A stretch of 64,000 bases of DNA, taken from the NCBI GenBank assembly GCA_013299115.1, contig JAAFKA010000013.1, positions 62,001 to 126,000 on the forward strand, read 5' to 3'. Source of the stretch: Cytophagales bacterium. Lineage in GTDB: Bacteria > Bacteroidota > Bacteroidia > Cytophagales > Thermoflexibacteraceae. Shown here piece after piece: positions 9,309 to 17,940 of the stretch (position 1 is the stretch's first letter; the number at the start of each line of letters is the position of its first letter). The notes beneath the pieces were generated by a model. The model worked only from the letters and a program-made list of their open reading frames with translations. It was not told the DNA's origin and did not search any database. Position numbers and translations under genes: made by a program.

Positions 9309-9398
9309 CCCTACGTTGCACGTAGGGCTATTGTTGTCCAACATCTTCGAGGTTGTGAGTTATTCTTAGCTTAATAGCATTGGACTTGAGTCCAATGC
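9309..9398. repeat. Dispersed palindromic repeat block, copy 1
   Basis: Contains CCCTACGTTGCACGTAGGG (9309-9327), a degenerate TCTTCGA palindrome (about 9343-9353) and the 22-bp palindrome that starts GCATTGGACT (9377-9398). Bases 9309-9391, reverse-complemented, match 48071-48153 at 79 of 83 positions. Confidence 0.9.
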
Positions 9399-9588
9399 TA
9401 ACTTTTATCAACCTCCAGCAGGGCTGATTCTCTTGGACAATCAGCTTGATTGGCAGGAAGTTGAGAGCCATTTTGCTCCTTTGTACTTCGTCAACAGGCT
9501 GACATCCATCTTTTCCTAATTTGCATTTGAGTAGTGCTGAAAAAACCTTGTCATGGATTCGTAAGGTTGCAACTGGGCTTGTATAGGG

Positions 9589-10383
9589 CTACTTTTTTAA
9601 AAACTTTTCTGTTCTGTTGTCAAAAATTAAATAATAACTGCCTGATTTGAGCTTTGCACAATCTATGGAAGCCCCGTTGCCCCGAATCAGTACGTTATAA
9701 TAGATATCGAGTACTTCAAACTTGACAACTTTGGAGAAGGTGATTTCCTCTAATACACTTTTGGGATAAAAAGTAACTCTTTCGGCGTCAGAAACAAAAC
9801 TAACTTCTTGCGAATAGTTAGATTTTCCGCTAATCTCTAAATATTTAATCCTGTATTTGTTTGTGCCAGAGGCATGAGAAATAGGCGAATCATATACATT
9901 ATTGCCTTGTTGGGCTTTGCAATTAAAAACTTTGTCTATCATCCACGCATTGTTTTTGAATACTTCGATAAAGTATTGCCCAAATTTTTTCTCTCCTTTT
10001 GCTACCCAAATTATTTTATCGTCAGTAGCCTCTATGTTTGTGAACTGAAATTCCTCACGTGCTTTTATGGCATTGAGGTTCATAATTTTGGGCATACAAT
10101 CATCTCTATGTATGATTTTAACTGTAATAGCATCTTTTAGCTGCAAAGCAGATAGGTCTATATCGAAGGCAGTAGTGGCGGCGTGTTCTACTCTCTTGTT
10201 ATTAAGATAAACCTCTGAAATACAGTAATTTCCTTTGCCATCATGTGGGTTCTGCACATACAAGTTAGTTCCATGATATACGCCTGTAATGATAAGTTCA
10301 GCAGCTTGTAAACTCAAATGTAGCCCAAAGAAGCAAAAAATGAATAAGTAGCTGATTCTCAATCTCATGATTTGCAATCTCAT
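9589..10383 (-). CDS. Secreted hypothetical protein, possible T9SS sorting tail
   Basis: The frame extends to a TTG at 10425, but ATGs at 10383 and 10368 both precede a good signal peptide (MRLRISYLF, then hydrophobic to LSLQA), so I start at 10383. The mature protein of about 240 residues has beta-rich segments such as VYHGTNLYVQNPHDGKG and a C-terminal tail VLDIYYNVLIRGN...LKSGSYYLI...KFLKK. That tail resembles the type A sorting domain of the type IX system (short beta-strands, Gly/Tyr turn, terminal lysines), though it is a divergent match. It is transcribed towards the palindrome-rich stretch 9092-9588. Function unknown. Confidence 0.65.
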   Translation of the reverse strand: MRLQIMRLRISYLFIFCFFGLHLSLQAAELIITGVYHGTNLYVQNPHDGKGNYCISEVYLNNKRVEHAATTAFDIDLSALQLKDAITVKIIHRDDCMPKIMNLNAIKAREEFQFTNIEATDDKIIWVAKGEKKFGQYFIEVFKNNAWMIDKVFNCKAQQGNNVYDSPISHASGTNKYRIKYLEISGKSNYSQEVSFVSDAERVTFYPKSVLEEITFSKVVKFEVLDIYYNVLIRGNGASIDCAKLKSGSYYLIFDNRTEKFLKK

Positions 10384-10693
10384 AATCGTAAAGAATGAAG
10401 TAATGTAGTTTGTTTTGGTACGCAATAACTTCTAAAAAATATAACGACCATTGATGTAAGCAAATTTAGTTTTTTGAACTAAATAAACAAAGTTTTATCA
10501 AAAAAATATCAAAAGTAACCTTTAAAACAATAATAGCGTGGTTTTTAGATTGTAGAGGTTGTCTGCAAACCATTTCTTTACAATAAATAAGGTTTTTAAC
10601 ACCACAATCTGCAAAAAAGAGGTAAAAACTTTGCAAAGTATAGTCAAAATATACAACTTGCAAGCACTCAAACATATTTTAGCACTTGATAGT

Positions 10694-11569
10694 ATGCAGA
10701 CCCACAAATTAAAGACGAAGGTAAGAGATGATTTATTCAATGCCGACACCATAGCTCATTACTTTCTGTGCCTAAAATTAGGCAAACAACACATAGAAGT
10801 AGCCGTTTTTGACACCAAAATAGACCGTTGTATGCTTTACGAATACCACGACTTTTTGACCGAAGACGAGTCTTTGCAAGTGGTGGGTTTAGCTAATTTT
10901 ATCAAGTCGCACCCATTTTTGCCTACGGCTAACTGGAAGGCTATCTACCTGATGGACTGCAATTTGCATTACAGTTTTGTGCCAGACGAATATCACCACG
11001 CCAATTATGGGGCTACTTTTCTCCGCCTTAATACTGAAATAGACTCCAAACCTTTTGCCCTCCAACACACCAAACACTTGGGGCAAGGCTGTTATTGTCA
11101 TTTTGGGGTGCAAAAACCTGTTTATGAGTGGAGCAAAAATCTATACAGAGATAGGGAAGTAATTTGGGTACACCAAACAGGTGCTTTTTTGGAGGGTGTA
11201 AGCAAAAATCCCGATAGATTGGACAGCAATCACCTGCACGTATTGGTCAATGCAGACAATATTTGTATTGCCAATTTTAGAAGTGGCAAACTCAATTTTT
11301 TTAATTCTTTTGCTTATCAAGATGCAATGGACATGGTTTATTTCGTGCTATTGGTAGCCAAAGAACTGGGACTTGACAATACAGACGTAAAATTGTGGCT
11401 TTATGGCGGAGCAGAAAATGCAAAAACTTTGCTCACGCCACTCTCACAATACATTAAGCAAATTAAAATGGCTACCCGACCCAAAAATCAAAACTTCGGC
11501 TACCGTTTCGATGACATTGAAAATTGGCAGGGCTATGATGTGTTTAGCAGCTATTATTTTACGAAGTGA
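10694..11569 (+). CDS. DUF3822 family protein
   Basis: A 291-residue protein counted from the ATG at 10694 (MQTHKLKTKV). The frame reaches back to a TTG at 10559, but the extra 45 residues do not look like the family. The body matches my memory of DUF3822, a Bacteroidota family of unknown function: ADTIAHYFLCLKLGKQHIEV and FDTKIDRCMLYE near the start, LHVLVNADNICIANFRSGKL in the middle, and LWLYGGAENAKTLLTPL near the end, an alternating beta/alpha pattern reminiscent of actin-like folds. Often such genes sit near rsmD or coaD; here the next gene is unrelated. No signal peptide, so cytoplasmic. Confidence 0.75.
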   Translation: MQTHKLKTKVRDDLFNADTIAHYFLCLKLGKQHIEVAVFDTKIDRCMLYEYHDFLTEDESLQVVGLANFIKSHPFLPTANWKAIYLMDCNLHYSFVPDEYHHANYGATFLRLNTEIDSKPFALQHTKHLGQGCYCHFGVQKPVYEWSKNLYRDREVIWVHQTGAFLEGVSKNPDRLDSNHLHVLVNADNICIANFRSGKLNFFNSFAYQDAMDMVYFVLLVAKELGLDNTDVKLWLYGGAENAKTLLTPLSQYIKQIKMATRPKNQNFGYRFDDIENWQGYDVFSSYYFTK

Positions 11570-11581
11570 AGTATTTTTGAT

Positions 11582-12091
11582 ATGAAGACTCTATTTAGCA
11601 AACAATTATTGGTTGGCTGTTGTTACTTTTTATTCCTATTTACAGCACAAGCACAAGGCAAAGCCAATGACATCTCTGTAGGGCAGTTGCCCGCAGAAGT
11701 GAAAAAAGTATTGGTACAATACATAGACCTACTCTCTACTTCCAAAAATTTAGCCGAGTGTGCTTCCAAATTTGCAACTATTGCGGGAGGTAGTTTGGTA
11801 AACGAATCAACGGACAAAATTACTTTGCGTAGCTCAGTAGAGCCTTATGCACTGAAAAAAGACTACGAAAATTGCAAATTTTATGCTCAGCCCGTAGAAA
11901 TAACAAGGGTCAATGTGTCAAGAACAGCAGGCAGTGGTTTTGGGGCTACTACTTTGGCTGGAACTATTTATAAAGTCTGGATAGCTAAAAAGGAAGGAGA
12001 AGTCGGTTTGCCTGCACCCGTGAGCATTATAGTTCCTGAAAATCACAAAACTATTAAAACTCCAAAAATTATTAATATTGGAAGTTTTTGA
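11582..12091 (+). CDS. Secreted hypothetical protein
   Basis: A 169-residue protein with a signal peptide ending at TAQAQG (residues 1-26). The mature part has two Cys (AECASKF and YENCKFY) that could form a disulfide. It shows no family I recognise. It begins 12 bases after the DUF3822 stop on the same strand, so the two are probably cotranscribed, and the restriction-modification genes start 22 bases after it. Whether it has any part in restriction-modification is doubtful, given its export signal. Function unknown. Confidence 0.6.
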   Translation: MKTLFSKQLLVGCCYFLFLFTAQAQGKANDISVGQLPAEVKKVLVQYIDLLSTSKNLAECASKFATIAGGSLVNESTDKITLRSSVEPYALKKDYENCKFYAQPVEITRVNVSRTAGSGFGATTLAGTIYKVWIAKKEGEVGLPAPVSIIVPENHKTIKTPKIINIGSF

Positions 12092-12113
12092 GCAACTGTA
12101 AATTTTTCTTCTT

Positions 12114-15100
12114 ATGTTTCCCCTATTTTCGCCCAAAGATTTTCCGCAAGACAAGCTACGCAATTTTACCAAAGGGCTTGCCAATTTGGAGCATAAAGTT
12201 GCTGTTGTTCGCAAATGGCAGGCTGCTATTGCAAGTGGCAAGGCTATAGACCTGAAAGAAACCCAACAAGATATGTTTTTTTTGGGTGATATTTTGGGCG
12301 AAGTTTTGGATTACGACTATCAGGGCGTAGAACAGTGGAACTTAGAGGTAAAACCCCGCACCAATGTAGATGCTACCAGACCCGATGCGGTGTTGGGGCT
12401 GTTTAAAGTGGGCAACGAAACCACGCCAGCCCATCGGTTTGTGAAGGCGGTGGTAGAGATAAAAGGCACGACAATAAATTTAGACAATAAACAACGTGAG
12501 AGGGCTGATAAAGCAACGCCAATAGAACAAGCCTTTGGTTATGTGCCGAAGTTGGGAGGGCATTGCAGTTGGGTCATTGTGTCGAACATAGAGGAAATAC
12601 GGCTCTATCATGCCTCCGATATGTTGCGATATGAGGAGTTTCAGGTGAAGGATTTGCTAGTCAATAGCAACCTCGACAAGTTTTTGTTTTTGCTGCACAA
12701 AAGTAGGCTGTTTGGGCAGGGCGAAGGCACAAGTCCCTCATTTACAGATAGTTTGTATGCAGAACGAAGGGCTGCGGAGGAGAAAATCACCATAGAGTTT
12801 TACAATAGTTACAGAGATTTACGCGAAATTTTGTTTTTTAGTTTGTGTAGAACCAACCCCGAAAAAAGCCAATTAGACGTTTTGGCTGCTACACAAAAAC
12901 TGATAGACCGACTAATTTTTATCTGTTTTACTCGTGATGTGATACCGATGGCAAACGTCTTGGGCGAAATGAAACAGTTGGCGGGCAATATTTATTTTGA
13001 GCAAGACGACTTTTTTTGGGAACTGCTACGCAAAACTTTTAAGTCTTATAACAAAGGTTTTAGTCGCAAAATTCCTTTGTTCAATGGCGGTTTGTTTGCA
13101 GATGACCACTTCCTGAACAGCCTGATAATCAAGGATTTTCAACTCCATTCGTTGATAGAATTTTTGCTGAAACACGACTTTCAAAGTGATTTGAATGTTA
13201 CAATTTTGGGGCATATCTTCGAACAGTCTATTGCAGATTTAGAAAAGCTGAAAGAACAAGTTACCACGCACAACGGGCAGTTGGAGGAGGGCAAATTGGA
13301 AAGCAAACGCAAGATAGACGGCGTTTTCTATACGCCCGACTACATTACGCAATATATTGTGCAGCATAGCGTAGGGGCGTGGTTGGAGGAGCAAAAGGAA
13401 ATTTTATTGGAAAAATACCAAAACGAAACCAAAGAATTTTGGGAAGACTACCAAACTGTCTTGCGGAGTTTGCGGGTGTTAGACCCCGCCTGTGGGAGTG
13501 GGGCTTTTTTGGTGGCGGTGTTCAACTTTTTGTGGGTGGAGTGGCAGATGGTTTTGCGGGAGTTGCAAGCCGAGCAAAACCAACAGAAAAACAGCCAAGA
13601 ACAAGGCTTTACCTTCGAAAACAGTATGCAAATGTGGCAAATTCGGAAGGAAATCATAGAAAACAACTTGTTTGGCGTAGATTTGAACATGGAAAGTGTG
13701 GAAATAACCAAACTTTCTCTCTGGATTTTGCAAGCAAATAAAGCTGTGCCTTTGTCTGACCTTTCGCCCAACATCAAACAAGGCAATTCGCTAATCGCCG
13801 ACAAAGCTGTAACCGACTTGGCTTTCGATTGGCAACAGGCTTTTCCGTTTCAGTTTGATGTGGTGGTGGGAAATCCTCCGTATGTGGTATTGCCTCCCGA
13901 AAAATTTAGGGGCTATGAATTTGTGCAGGGCAATTACAATACATACATTGCTTTTTTCGAAAAATCATTTCAATTATTGAAAAGCCCAAATAGTTTTTTA
14001 GGTTTTATAGTGCCTAATACGTGGTTTTCTGGTGATAATTACGCCAATTTTAGAAATGCTTTGCTACAAAATAAACACATTCGGCAAATTGTGCAGTTGC
14101 CATATAATGTTTTTGATGCTTATGTGGATACTTCTATTGTAATTGTTAAAAATAAACTATCACCAAAACCTACAAAGACTTTTCAATATGACATAAAAGC
14201 TGAAAAAGGTAAAATAGAAATTGAAAATTTTGTAACTTTTGACAAAAGTGTTTGGGAAAGATATGGCAAAGTTTTTTTGAATAAAGACCTTTTGCCTATC
14301 GGCGACAAGGTTTGGTTTGCTGCCAGAACTGTCAAATTGGGAGAAATAGCAAAAATAAATAGAGGTTGTTTGCCACCCAAAGAAAGTGAATTATCTAAGA
14401 GAAAAACAGCTATTTTTAATTTGCAATGGTTTAATAATCAAGTATTTAGATACAATATTAGCAAAGAAAATACAGATGTATTTGTTAATTATGATAGTTT
14501 GCAAGAAAACAAACCATTGACTTTATACGAATGTCCAAAAATTTTGGCTCGTCAATTAGTCAGTCGTCAGTTTCGTCTGAACATGACTTATACAGAAGAA
14601 ATTTTTGCTTTTAAGAAAAATTTATATGCAATTTATGACAATGATAGCAACTTTGATTTAAAATATATTTTGGCAGTTCTAAACAGCAAATTATTTAGTT
14701 ATTGTCAAGTTAATTTTAATACTTCTTTGCAAAGAGATGATTTTCCTGCATTTAGTTTGAATGATTTTAAGAATTTTGCTATTCCTATTATTTCATTGGA
14801 AAAACAGCAACTATTTATTAATCAGGTCAATAATTTGTTAAAAGCAAATCAAGAATTAGAAACTTTATCACAAAAATTTATACAAATGCTTGTGGCTAAT
14901 TTTGGTTTGCAAAAAACAAGCAAAAATATAGAAAATTGGTTTACAATATCTCCCAAAGGAATTTTGAAAGAGTTTCAAAAACAAAAAATACACCTCACTT
15001 TAAAACAAAAAGAGGAGTTATTTGAATATTTGGCAAGTAAACAAGCTGTAGCAAAACAATTTCATTATGAATTGCTCGATGCCGACAAATTAATAGATAC

Positions 15101-15179
15101 TTTGGTTTATCAACTTTTTCAGTTAGACGAAACAGAAATACAAAAAGTAGAAGCCAAATATAAAACCAATGAAAACTAA
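12114..15179 (+). CDS. Type IIG-like restriction-modification enzyme (Eco57I methylase family)
   Basis: A 1021-residue cytoplasmic protein that probably both cuts and methylates DNA. The N-terminal 200 residues contain a PD-(D/E)xK nuclease pattern: D91 in RPDAVLG and E115-I-K117 in VVEIKG. The N6-adenine methylase core has motif I LDPACGSGAFL near residue 455 (SAM binding) and motif IV NPPY at 587-590 (catalysis). Residues of about 740-930 look like a target-recognition domain (LGEIAKINRG, and a repeat-like AILAVLNSKLFSY). The gene overlaps the next methylase by 11 bases, so translation is likely coupled. The recognition half is visibly more AT-rich than the first half. Bases 13758-13882 are nearly identical to a tract in the neighbour gene. 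Confidence 0.88.
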   Translation: MFPLFSPKDFPQDKLRNFTKGLANLEHKVAVVRKWQAAIASGKAIDLKETQQDMFFLGDILGEVLDYDYQGVEQWNLEVKPRTNVDATRPDAVLGLFKVGNETTPAHRFVKAVVEIKGTTINLDNKQRERADKATPIEQAFGYVPKLGGHCSWVIVSNIEEIRLYHASDMLRYEEFQVKDLLVNSNLDKFLFLLHKSRLFGQGEGTSPSFTDSLYAERRAAEEKITIEFYNSYRDLREILFFSLCRTNPEKSQLDVLAATQKLIDRLIFICFTRDVIPMANVLGEMKQLAGNIYFEQDDFFWELLRKTFKSYNKGFSRKIPLFNGGLFADDHFLNSLIIKDFQLHSLIEFLLKHDFQSDLNVTILGHIFEQSIADLEKLKEQVTTHNGQLEEGKLESKRKIDGVFYTPDYITQYIVQHSVGAWLEEQKEILLEKYQNETKEFWEDYQTVLRSLRVLDPACGSGAFLVAVFNFLWVEWQMVLRELQAEQNQQKNSQEQGFTFENSMQMWQIRKEIIENNLFGVDLNMESVEITKLSLWILQANKAVPLSDLSPNIKQGNSLIADKAVTDLAFDWQQAFPFQFDVVVGNPPYVVLPPEKFRGYEFVQGNYNTYIAFFEKSFQLLKSPNSFLGFIVPNTWFSGDNYANFRNALLQNKHIRQIVQLPYNVFDAYVDTSIVIVKNKLSPKPTKTFQYDIKAEKGKIEIENFVTFDKSVWERYGKVFLNKDLLPIGDKVWFAARTVKLGEIAKINRGCLPPKESELSKRKTAIFNLQWFNNQVFRYNISKENTDVFVNYDSLQENKPLTLYECPKILARQLVSRQFRLNMTYTEEIFAFKKNLYAIYDNDSNFDLKYILAVLNSKLFSYCQVNFNTSLQRDDFPAFSLNDFKNFAIPIISLEKQQLFINQVNNLLKANQELETLSQKFIQMLVANFGLQKTSKNIENWFTISPKGILKEFQKQKIHLTLKQKEELFEYLASKQAVAKQFHYELLDADKLIDTLVYQLFQLDETEIQKVEAKYKTNEN
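13758..13882 (+). repeat. 125-bp tract shared with the adjacent methylase gene, copy 1
   Basis: Matches 15526-15650 at 123 of 125 bases (two differences, in the segment encoding SLI[A/S]DKA). It codes for the stretch leading into the NPPY catalytic motif. Sequence on both sides differs strongly between the two genes, so it looks like a local gene conversion or a short duplication. Confidence 0.95.
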
Positions 15180-16974
15180 CTACGACCAAGCTTTACCTCC
15201 TGCATTTCGGAAGGAATATGGCGTATTTTACACCCAACAGTTGGTGGCAAAGTATATTATTGAGCAAACCATTGGGAATTGTTGGGCTGATAATCAATCT
15301 TTTGAGGCTTTGCAAAATATTAAGGTTTTAGACAATGCTTGTGGCGATGGTGTCTTTTTGTGTGAGGCTTTTGCATTTTTGCAACAACTCTACCAAACTC
15401 ATTTTCCTACTATTCAAAATACGGCACACCACATTGTTACTCACAATCTTTTTGGTGTGGACATAGACAAAAATAGTGTGGAATTGACAAAAAGCAATTT
15501 GCAAAAGCTAAGTAAAACAGACCTCGACCTTTCGCCCAACATCAAACAAGGCAATTCGCTAATCTCCGATAAAGCTGTAACCGACTTGGCTTTCGATTGG
15601 CAACAGGCTTTTCCGTTTCAGTTTGATGTGGTGGTGGGAAATCCTCCGTACACTTACCGAAATACCAATAATGAACATTTGAAACCTTATTATCATAAAC
15701 ACTACAAAGTAAGTGAAGGAAATTATGAGGCTTATAAGTTTTTTATAGAAAAATCTTTGAACTTGTTAAAAGCAAAGGGCAAATTGGGATTTATTACTTC
15801 GGCAAGTTTTTTGGTGCAAAGTTCTTTCTATAAACTTCGGCAATTATTGGTAGAAAATACAGCAATGGAACTTTTAGCACCTTTGGGTGGTGGAGTTTTT
15901 GACGAAGCTACGGTAGATACTATTATTTTGGTATGTTCAAAACCTCAAAAAGATAATCAACAAATTAAAATTTTAGTGCCTACACCCCCCATGTTGTTAG
16001 AGGAAACACAACCTTATACCATTGCACAAGATAGGTTAAAAAGTAATCCAGATTTGGCTTTCGATTATTTGCTGAATGATAATGAACACCAGCTATTGAA
16101 TAAATTATTTCAAACTTATCCTTCTCTCGAACAAGGTTTTGAGTTTGGTGTTGGTATCAATACAGGTTATATTCGTAATGAATTGGTTGCTGATAAAAAA
16201 ATTAATGAGCATTATCATTTAATGGTTGCAGGAGACGATATTTCTCGTTATGGTGTTGTCAATACAAGTGGTTGGATTATGTATGATAAGGAATTTGTAA
16301 AATCAAAAAAAGATTTAGGGCGTAGTTTACCTGATAAAAAGTTTTTTGATACTGAAAAAATTTTAGTGGTACGTACTCGCAATTTGTCTTTGAAAAGACG
16401 AATTATAGCCACTATTGACAAAGATAAAAAGTACAATTTGAATAGATTATCCAACATTATTGCAAAGGAAGGTTATCAACTCAATGGTTTGTTGGGCATC
16501 TTAAATTCAAATTTATTTCAGTGGATTTTTTCAAAAAAATTCTTTGATTATGAAATTAAGCCTATTTATCTCAAAGTTTGCCCTTTAGCAGACGTAAATA
16601 ACCCACAACTCAATTTGCTTACCAATAAACTCTTAGCTAATTATCAGGAAATAGAGGAATTGAGTAGTGCTTTTGTAAGGCTATTGCCCAAAGATTTTAG
16701 CCCTAAAAAAATTTCTAAAAAATTAGAAAAGTGGTTTGATTTGAACTTTCAAGAGTTTGTTACAGAAGTAGATAAGGGCAAACCTCAAAAAAAACTAAAT
16801 GCAGCTTCTTTTAAAATTAAATTACAAATAGAAAAAGACTTTGTAGAGTTACAAAATGAAGTTGTGGCAAAAAAAGAACTCAACGAGAATCTTGAAAAAC
16901 AAATCAACCAATTAGTTTACCAACTTTACAACCTCACTGCCGAAGAAATAGCTTTGATAAGCAATAAAAACTAA
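15169..16974 (+). CDS. N6-adenine DNA methyltransferase, Eco57I-like, no nuclease domain
   Basis: A 601-residue methylase, a shorter paralogue of the upstream gene. Early residues FYTQQLVAKYII are typical of the family's region before motif I. Motif I reads VLDNACGDGVFL with D55, departing from the usual DPACGSG (N for P, D for S). Motif IV NPPY is at 158-161. The C-terminal half carries a recognition-domain pattern (AKEGYQLNGLLGILNSNLF and PQLNLLTNKLL). No PD-(D/E)xK motif is present. It starts inside the upstream stop region (11-base overlap). I infer that the two proteins form one system, perhaps methylating the two strands of an asymmetric site. No downstream partner gene follows on this strand. 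Confidence 0.85.
   Translation: MKTNYDQALPPAFRKEYGVFYTQQLVAKYIIEQTIGNCWADNQSFEALQNIKVLDNACGDGVFLCEAFAFLQQLYQTHFPTIQNTAHHIVTHNLFGVDIDKNSVELTKSNLQKLSKTDLDLSPNIKQGNSLISDKAVTDLAFDWQQAFPFQFDVVVGNPPYTYRNTNNEHLKPYYHKHYKVSEGNYEAYKFFIEKSLNLLKAKGKLGFITSASFLVQSSFYKLRQLLVENTAMELLAPLGGGVFDEATVDTIILVCSKPQKDNQQIKILVPTPPMLLEETQPYTIAQDRLKSNPDLAFDYLLNDNEHQLLNKLFQTYPSLEQGFEFGVGINTGYIRNELVADKKINEHYHLMVAGDDISRYGVVNTSGWIMYDKEFVKSKKDLGRSLPDKKFFDTEKILVVRTRNLSLKRRIIATIDKDKKYNLNRLSNIIAKEGYQLNGLLGILNSNLFQWIFSKKFFDYEIKPIYLKVCPLADVNNPQLNLLTNKLLANYQEIEELSSAFVRLLPKDFSPKKISKKLEKWFDLNFQEFVTEVDKGKPQKKLNAASFKIKLQIEKDFVELQNEVVAKKELNENLEKQINQLVYQLYNLTAEEIALISNKN
15526..15650 (+). repeat. 125-bp tract shared with the upstream RM gene, copy 2
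   Basis: Second copy of the tract at 13758-13882, 123 of 125 bases identical. It ends exactly within the Tyr codon region of NPPY. Confidence 0.95.
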
Positions 16975-17009
16975 CTACGAAAAAGCTGTAACTTAATAGG
17001 CTATAATTT

Positions 17010-17399
17010 TTAGTGTTTCATACCATTTTGCTTCTTTATTCTATATTCCTTTCCCCATTTCGCCATTGATAGTATGATTGGCGAAAGGGTCAATCCAAAC
17101 TCTGTTAATGTGTATTCTACTCTTGGCGGAATTTCAGCATAGATTTTCCTGCTAATAATTCCATCATCTTCTAATTCTCTCAACTGCTGCGTAAGCATCG
17201 ATTGAGTAATGCCCTTTACACTTCGCTTCAATTCTCCAAACCTTGCAGGAGAGGTATGATAGATAGCATTAATTAAAATTGCTTTCCATTTTCCACCCAA
17301 AACTTTCATAGTTGCCGTTACTGGACAAGAATTTTCATCAAAAATGATTTTTTTTTCTGGCTTATCTTCTTGATTTTCAATATTAGTATTATTTTTCAT
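17010..17399 (-). CDS. HxlR-family winged-helix transcriptional regulator
   Basis: A 129-residue DNA-binding protein. The HxlR signature is clear: CPVTATMKVLGGKWKAILI (residues about 27-45) with the conserved N-terminal Cys that some members use as a redox sensor, RFGELKRSVKGITQSMLTQQ as the recognition helix region, and RVEYTLTEFG as the wing. It is transcribed divergently from the YciI-like gene across a 98-base gap, the usual layout for a local regulator acting on its neighbour. The ligand or oxidant sensed is unknown. An N-terminal Asn/Lys-rich tail of about 20 residues precedes the domain. Confidence 0.92.
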   Translation of the reverse strand: MKNNTNIENQEDKPEKKIIFDENSCPVTATMKVLGGKWKAILINAIYHTSPARFGELKRSVKGITQSMLTQQLRELEDDGIISRKIYAEIPPRVEYTLTEFGLTLSPIILSMAKWGKEYRIKKQNGMKH

Positions 17400-17497
17400 A
17401 CTTACACATTTAAAACGTCCTACTTGATTTATTTATTTTAACTCTGAATATTTGCACTACAAAAGTAAATATAAAGTAACAAAAAAATCAAATCAAC
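17400..17497. promoter_or_regulatory. Shared divergent promoter/operator region of hxlR-type gene and yciI-type gene
   Basis: 98 AT-rich bases between the starts of two divergent genes. I see no clean palindrome of the usual HxlR operator kind, so this is placed by context only. Confidence 0.4.
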
Positions 17498-17845
17498 ATG
17501 GAAAAATTTATGTTTTTATTCAGAGGCGGTGACACTCACCCCGACAATGCCAATGATTCCAAAGAAGCTATGGCATACATTCAATCGTGGATAACCTGGA
17601 TGCAAGGTCTTGGTCAGAAAGGAATCCTTGCAGGAGGCGAATCTCTTCAACGTACAGGTAAACAGGTTAGTGGAAAAAGTAAAGTCGTAACAGATGGAGC
17701 TTTTATCGAAGCCAAAGAAATGGTTAATGGCTATCTTATCATTAACGCAAAAGACATTAACGAGGCTGTAGAGATTTCAAAGGGTTGTCCTATTTTTGAA
17801 GAGAACGGAAAAGTAGAAATTCGCCCATTTCAGAAACAAAATTAA
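17498..17845 (+). CDS. YciI-like (YCII-related domain) protein
   Basis: A 115-residue cytoplasmic protein of the dimeric alpha/beta ferredoxin-like YCII/DGPF family: MEKFMFLFRGG at the start, WMQGLGQKGILAGGESL in the middle, VTDGAFIEAKEMVNGYLII, and EAVEISKGCPIFEENGKVEI at the end. The DG pair (TDGAF) and the terminal VEIRPF are characteristic. Members are related to dyp-like and chlorite-dismutase-fold proteins, and the biochemical role is mostly unknown. Control by the divergent HxlR regulator is probable from the layout. A terminator at 17886 lies between it and the convergent glycosyltransferase. Confidence 0.88.
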   Translation: MEKFMFLFRGGDTHPDNANDSKEAMAYIQSWITWMQGLGQKGILAGGESLQRTGKQVSGKSKVVTDGAFIEAKEMVNGYLIINAKDINEAVEISKGCPIFEENGKVEIRPFQKQN

Positions 17846-17885
17846 TTGCCGACTTCTCAAAATTCAGAAGTTTGCAGAATGATTG

Positions 17886-17932
17886 ACCATCTTTTTCGCC
17901 GCAAGACGGGAAAGATGGTTTCTGTTTTTTTA
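17886..17932. terminator. Terminator between convergent genes
   Basis: ACCATCTTT (17886-17894) pairs with AAAGATGGT (17911-17919), followed by a T-rich tail on the plus strand. It lies between the stop of the YciI-like gene (17845) and the stop of the glycosyltransferase (17941). Confidence 0.7.
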
Positions 17933-17940
17933 CTGTTTTT

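Noticed and set aside
9400-9588. Remnant of a gene (open for about 70 codons on the minus strand)
   Set aside because: No start, no recognisable family, and in-frame extension runs into the palindrome repeats.
13379-13804. Overlapping ORFs in the methylase gene
   Set aside because: They are shadows of the long real gene in other frames.
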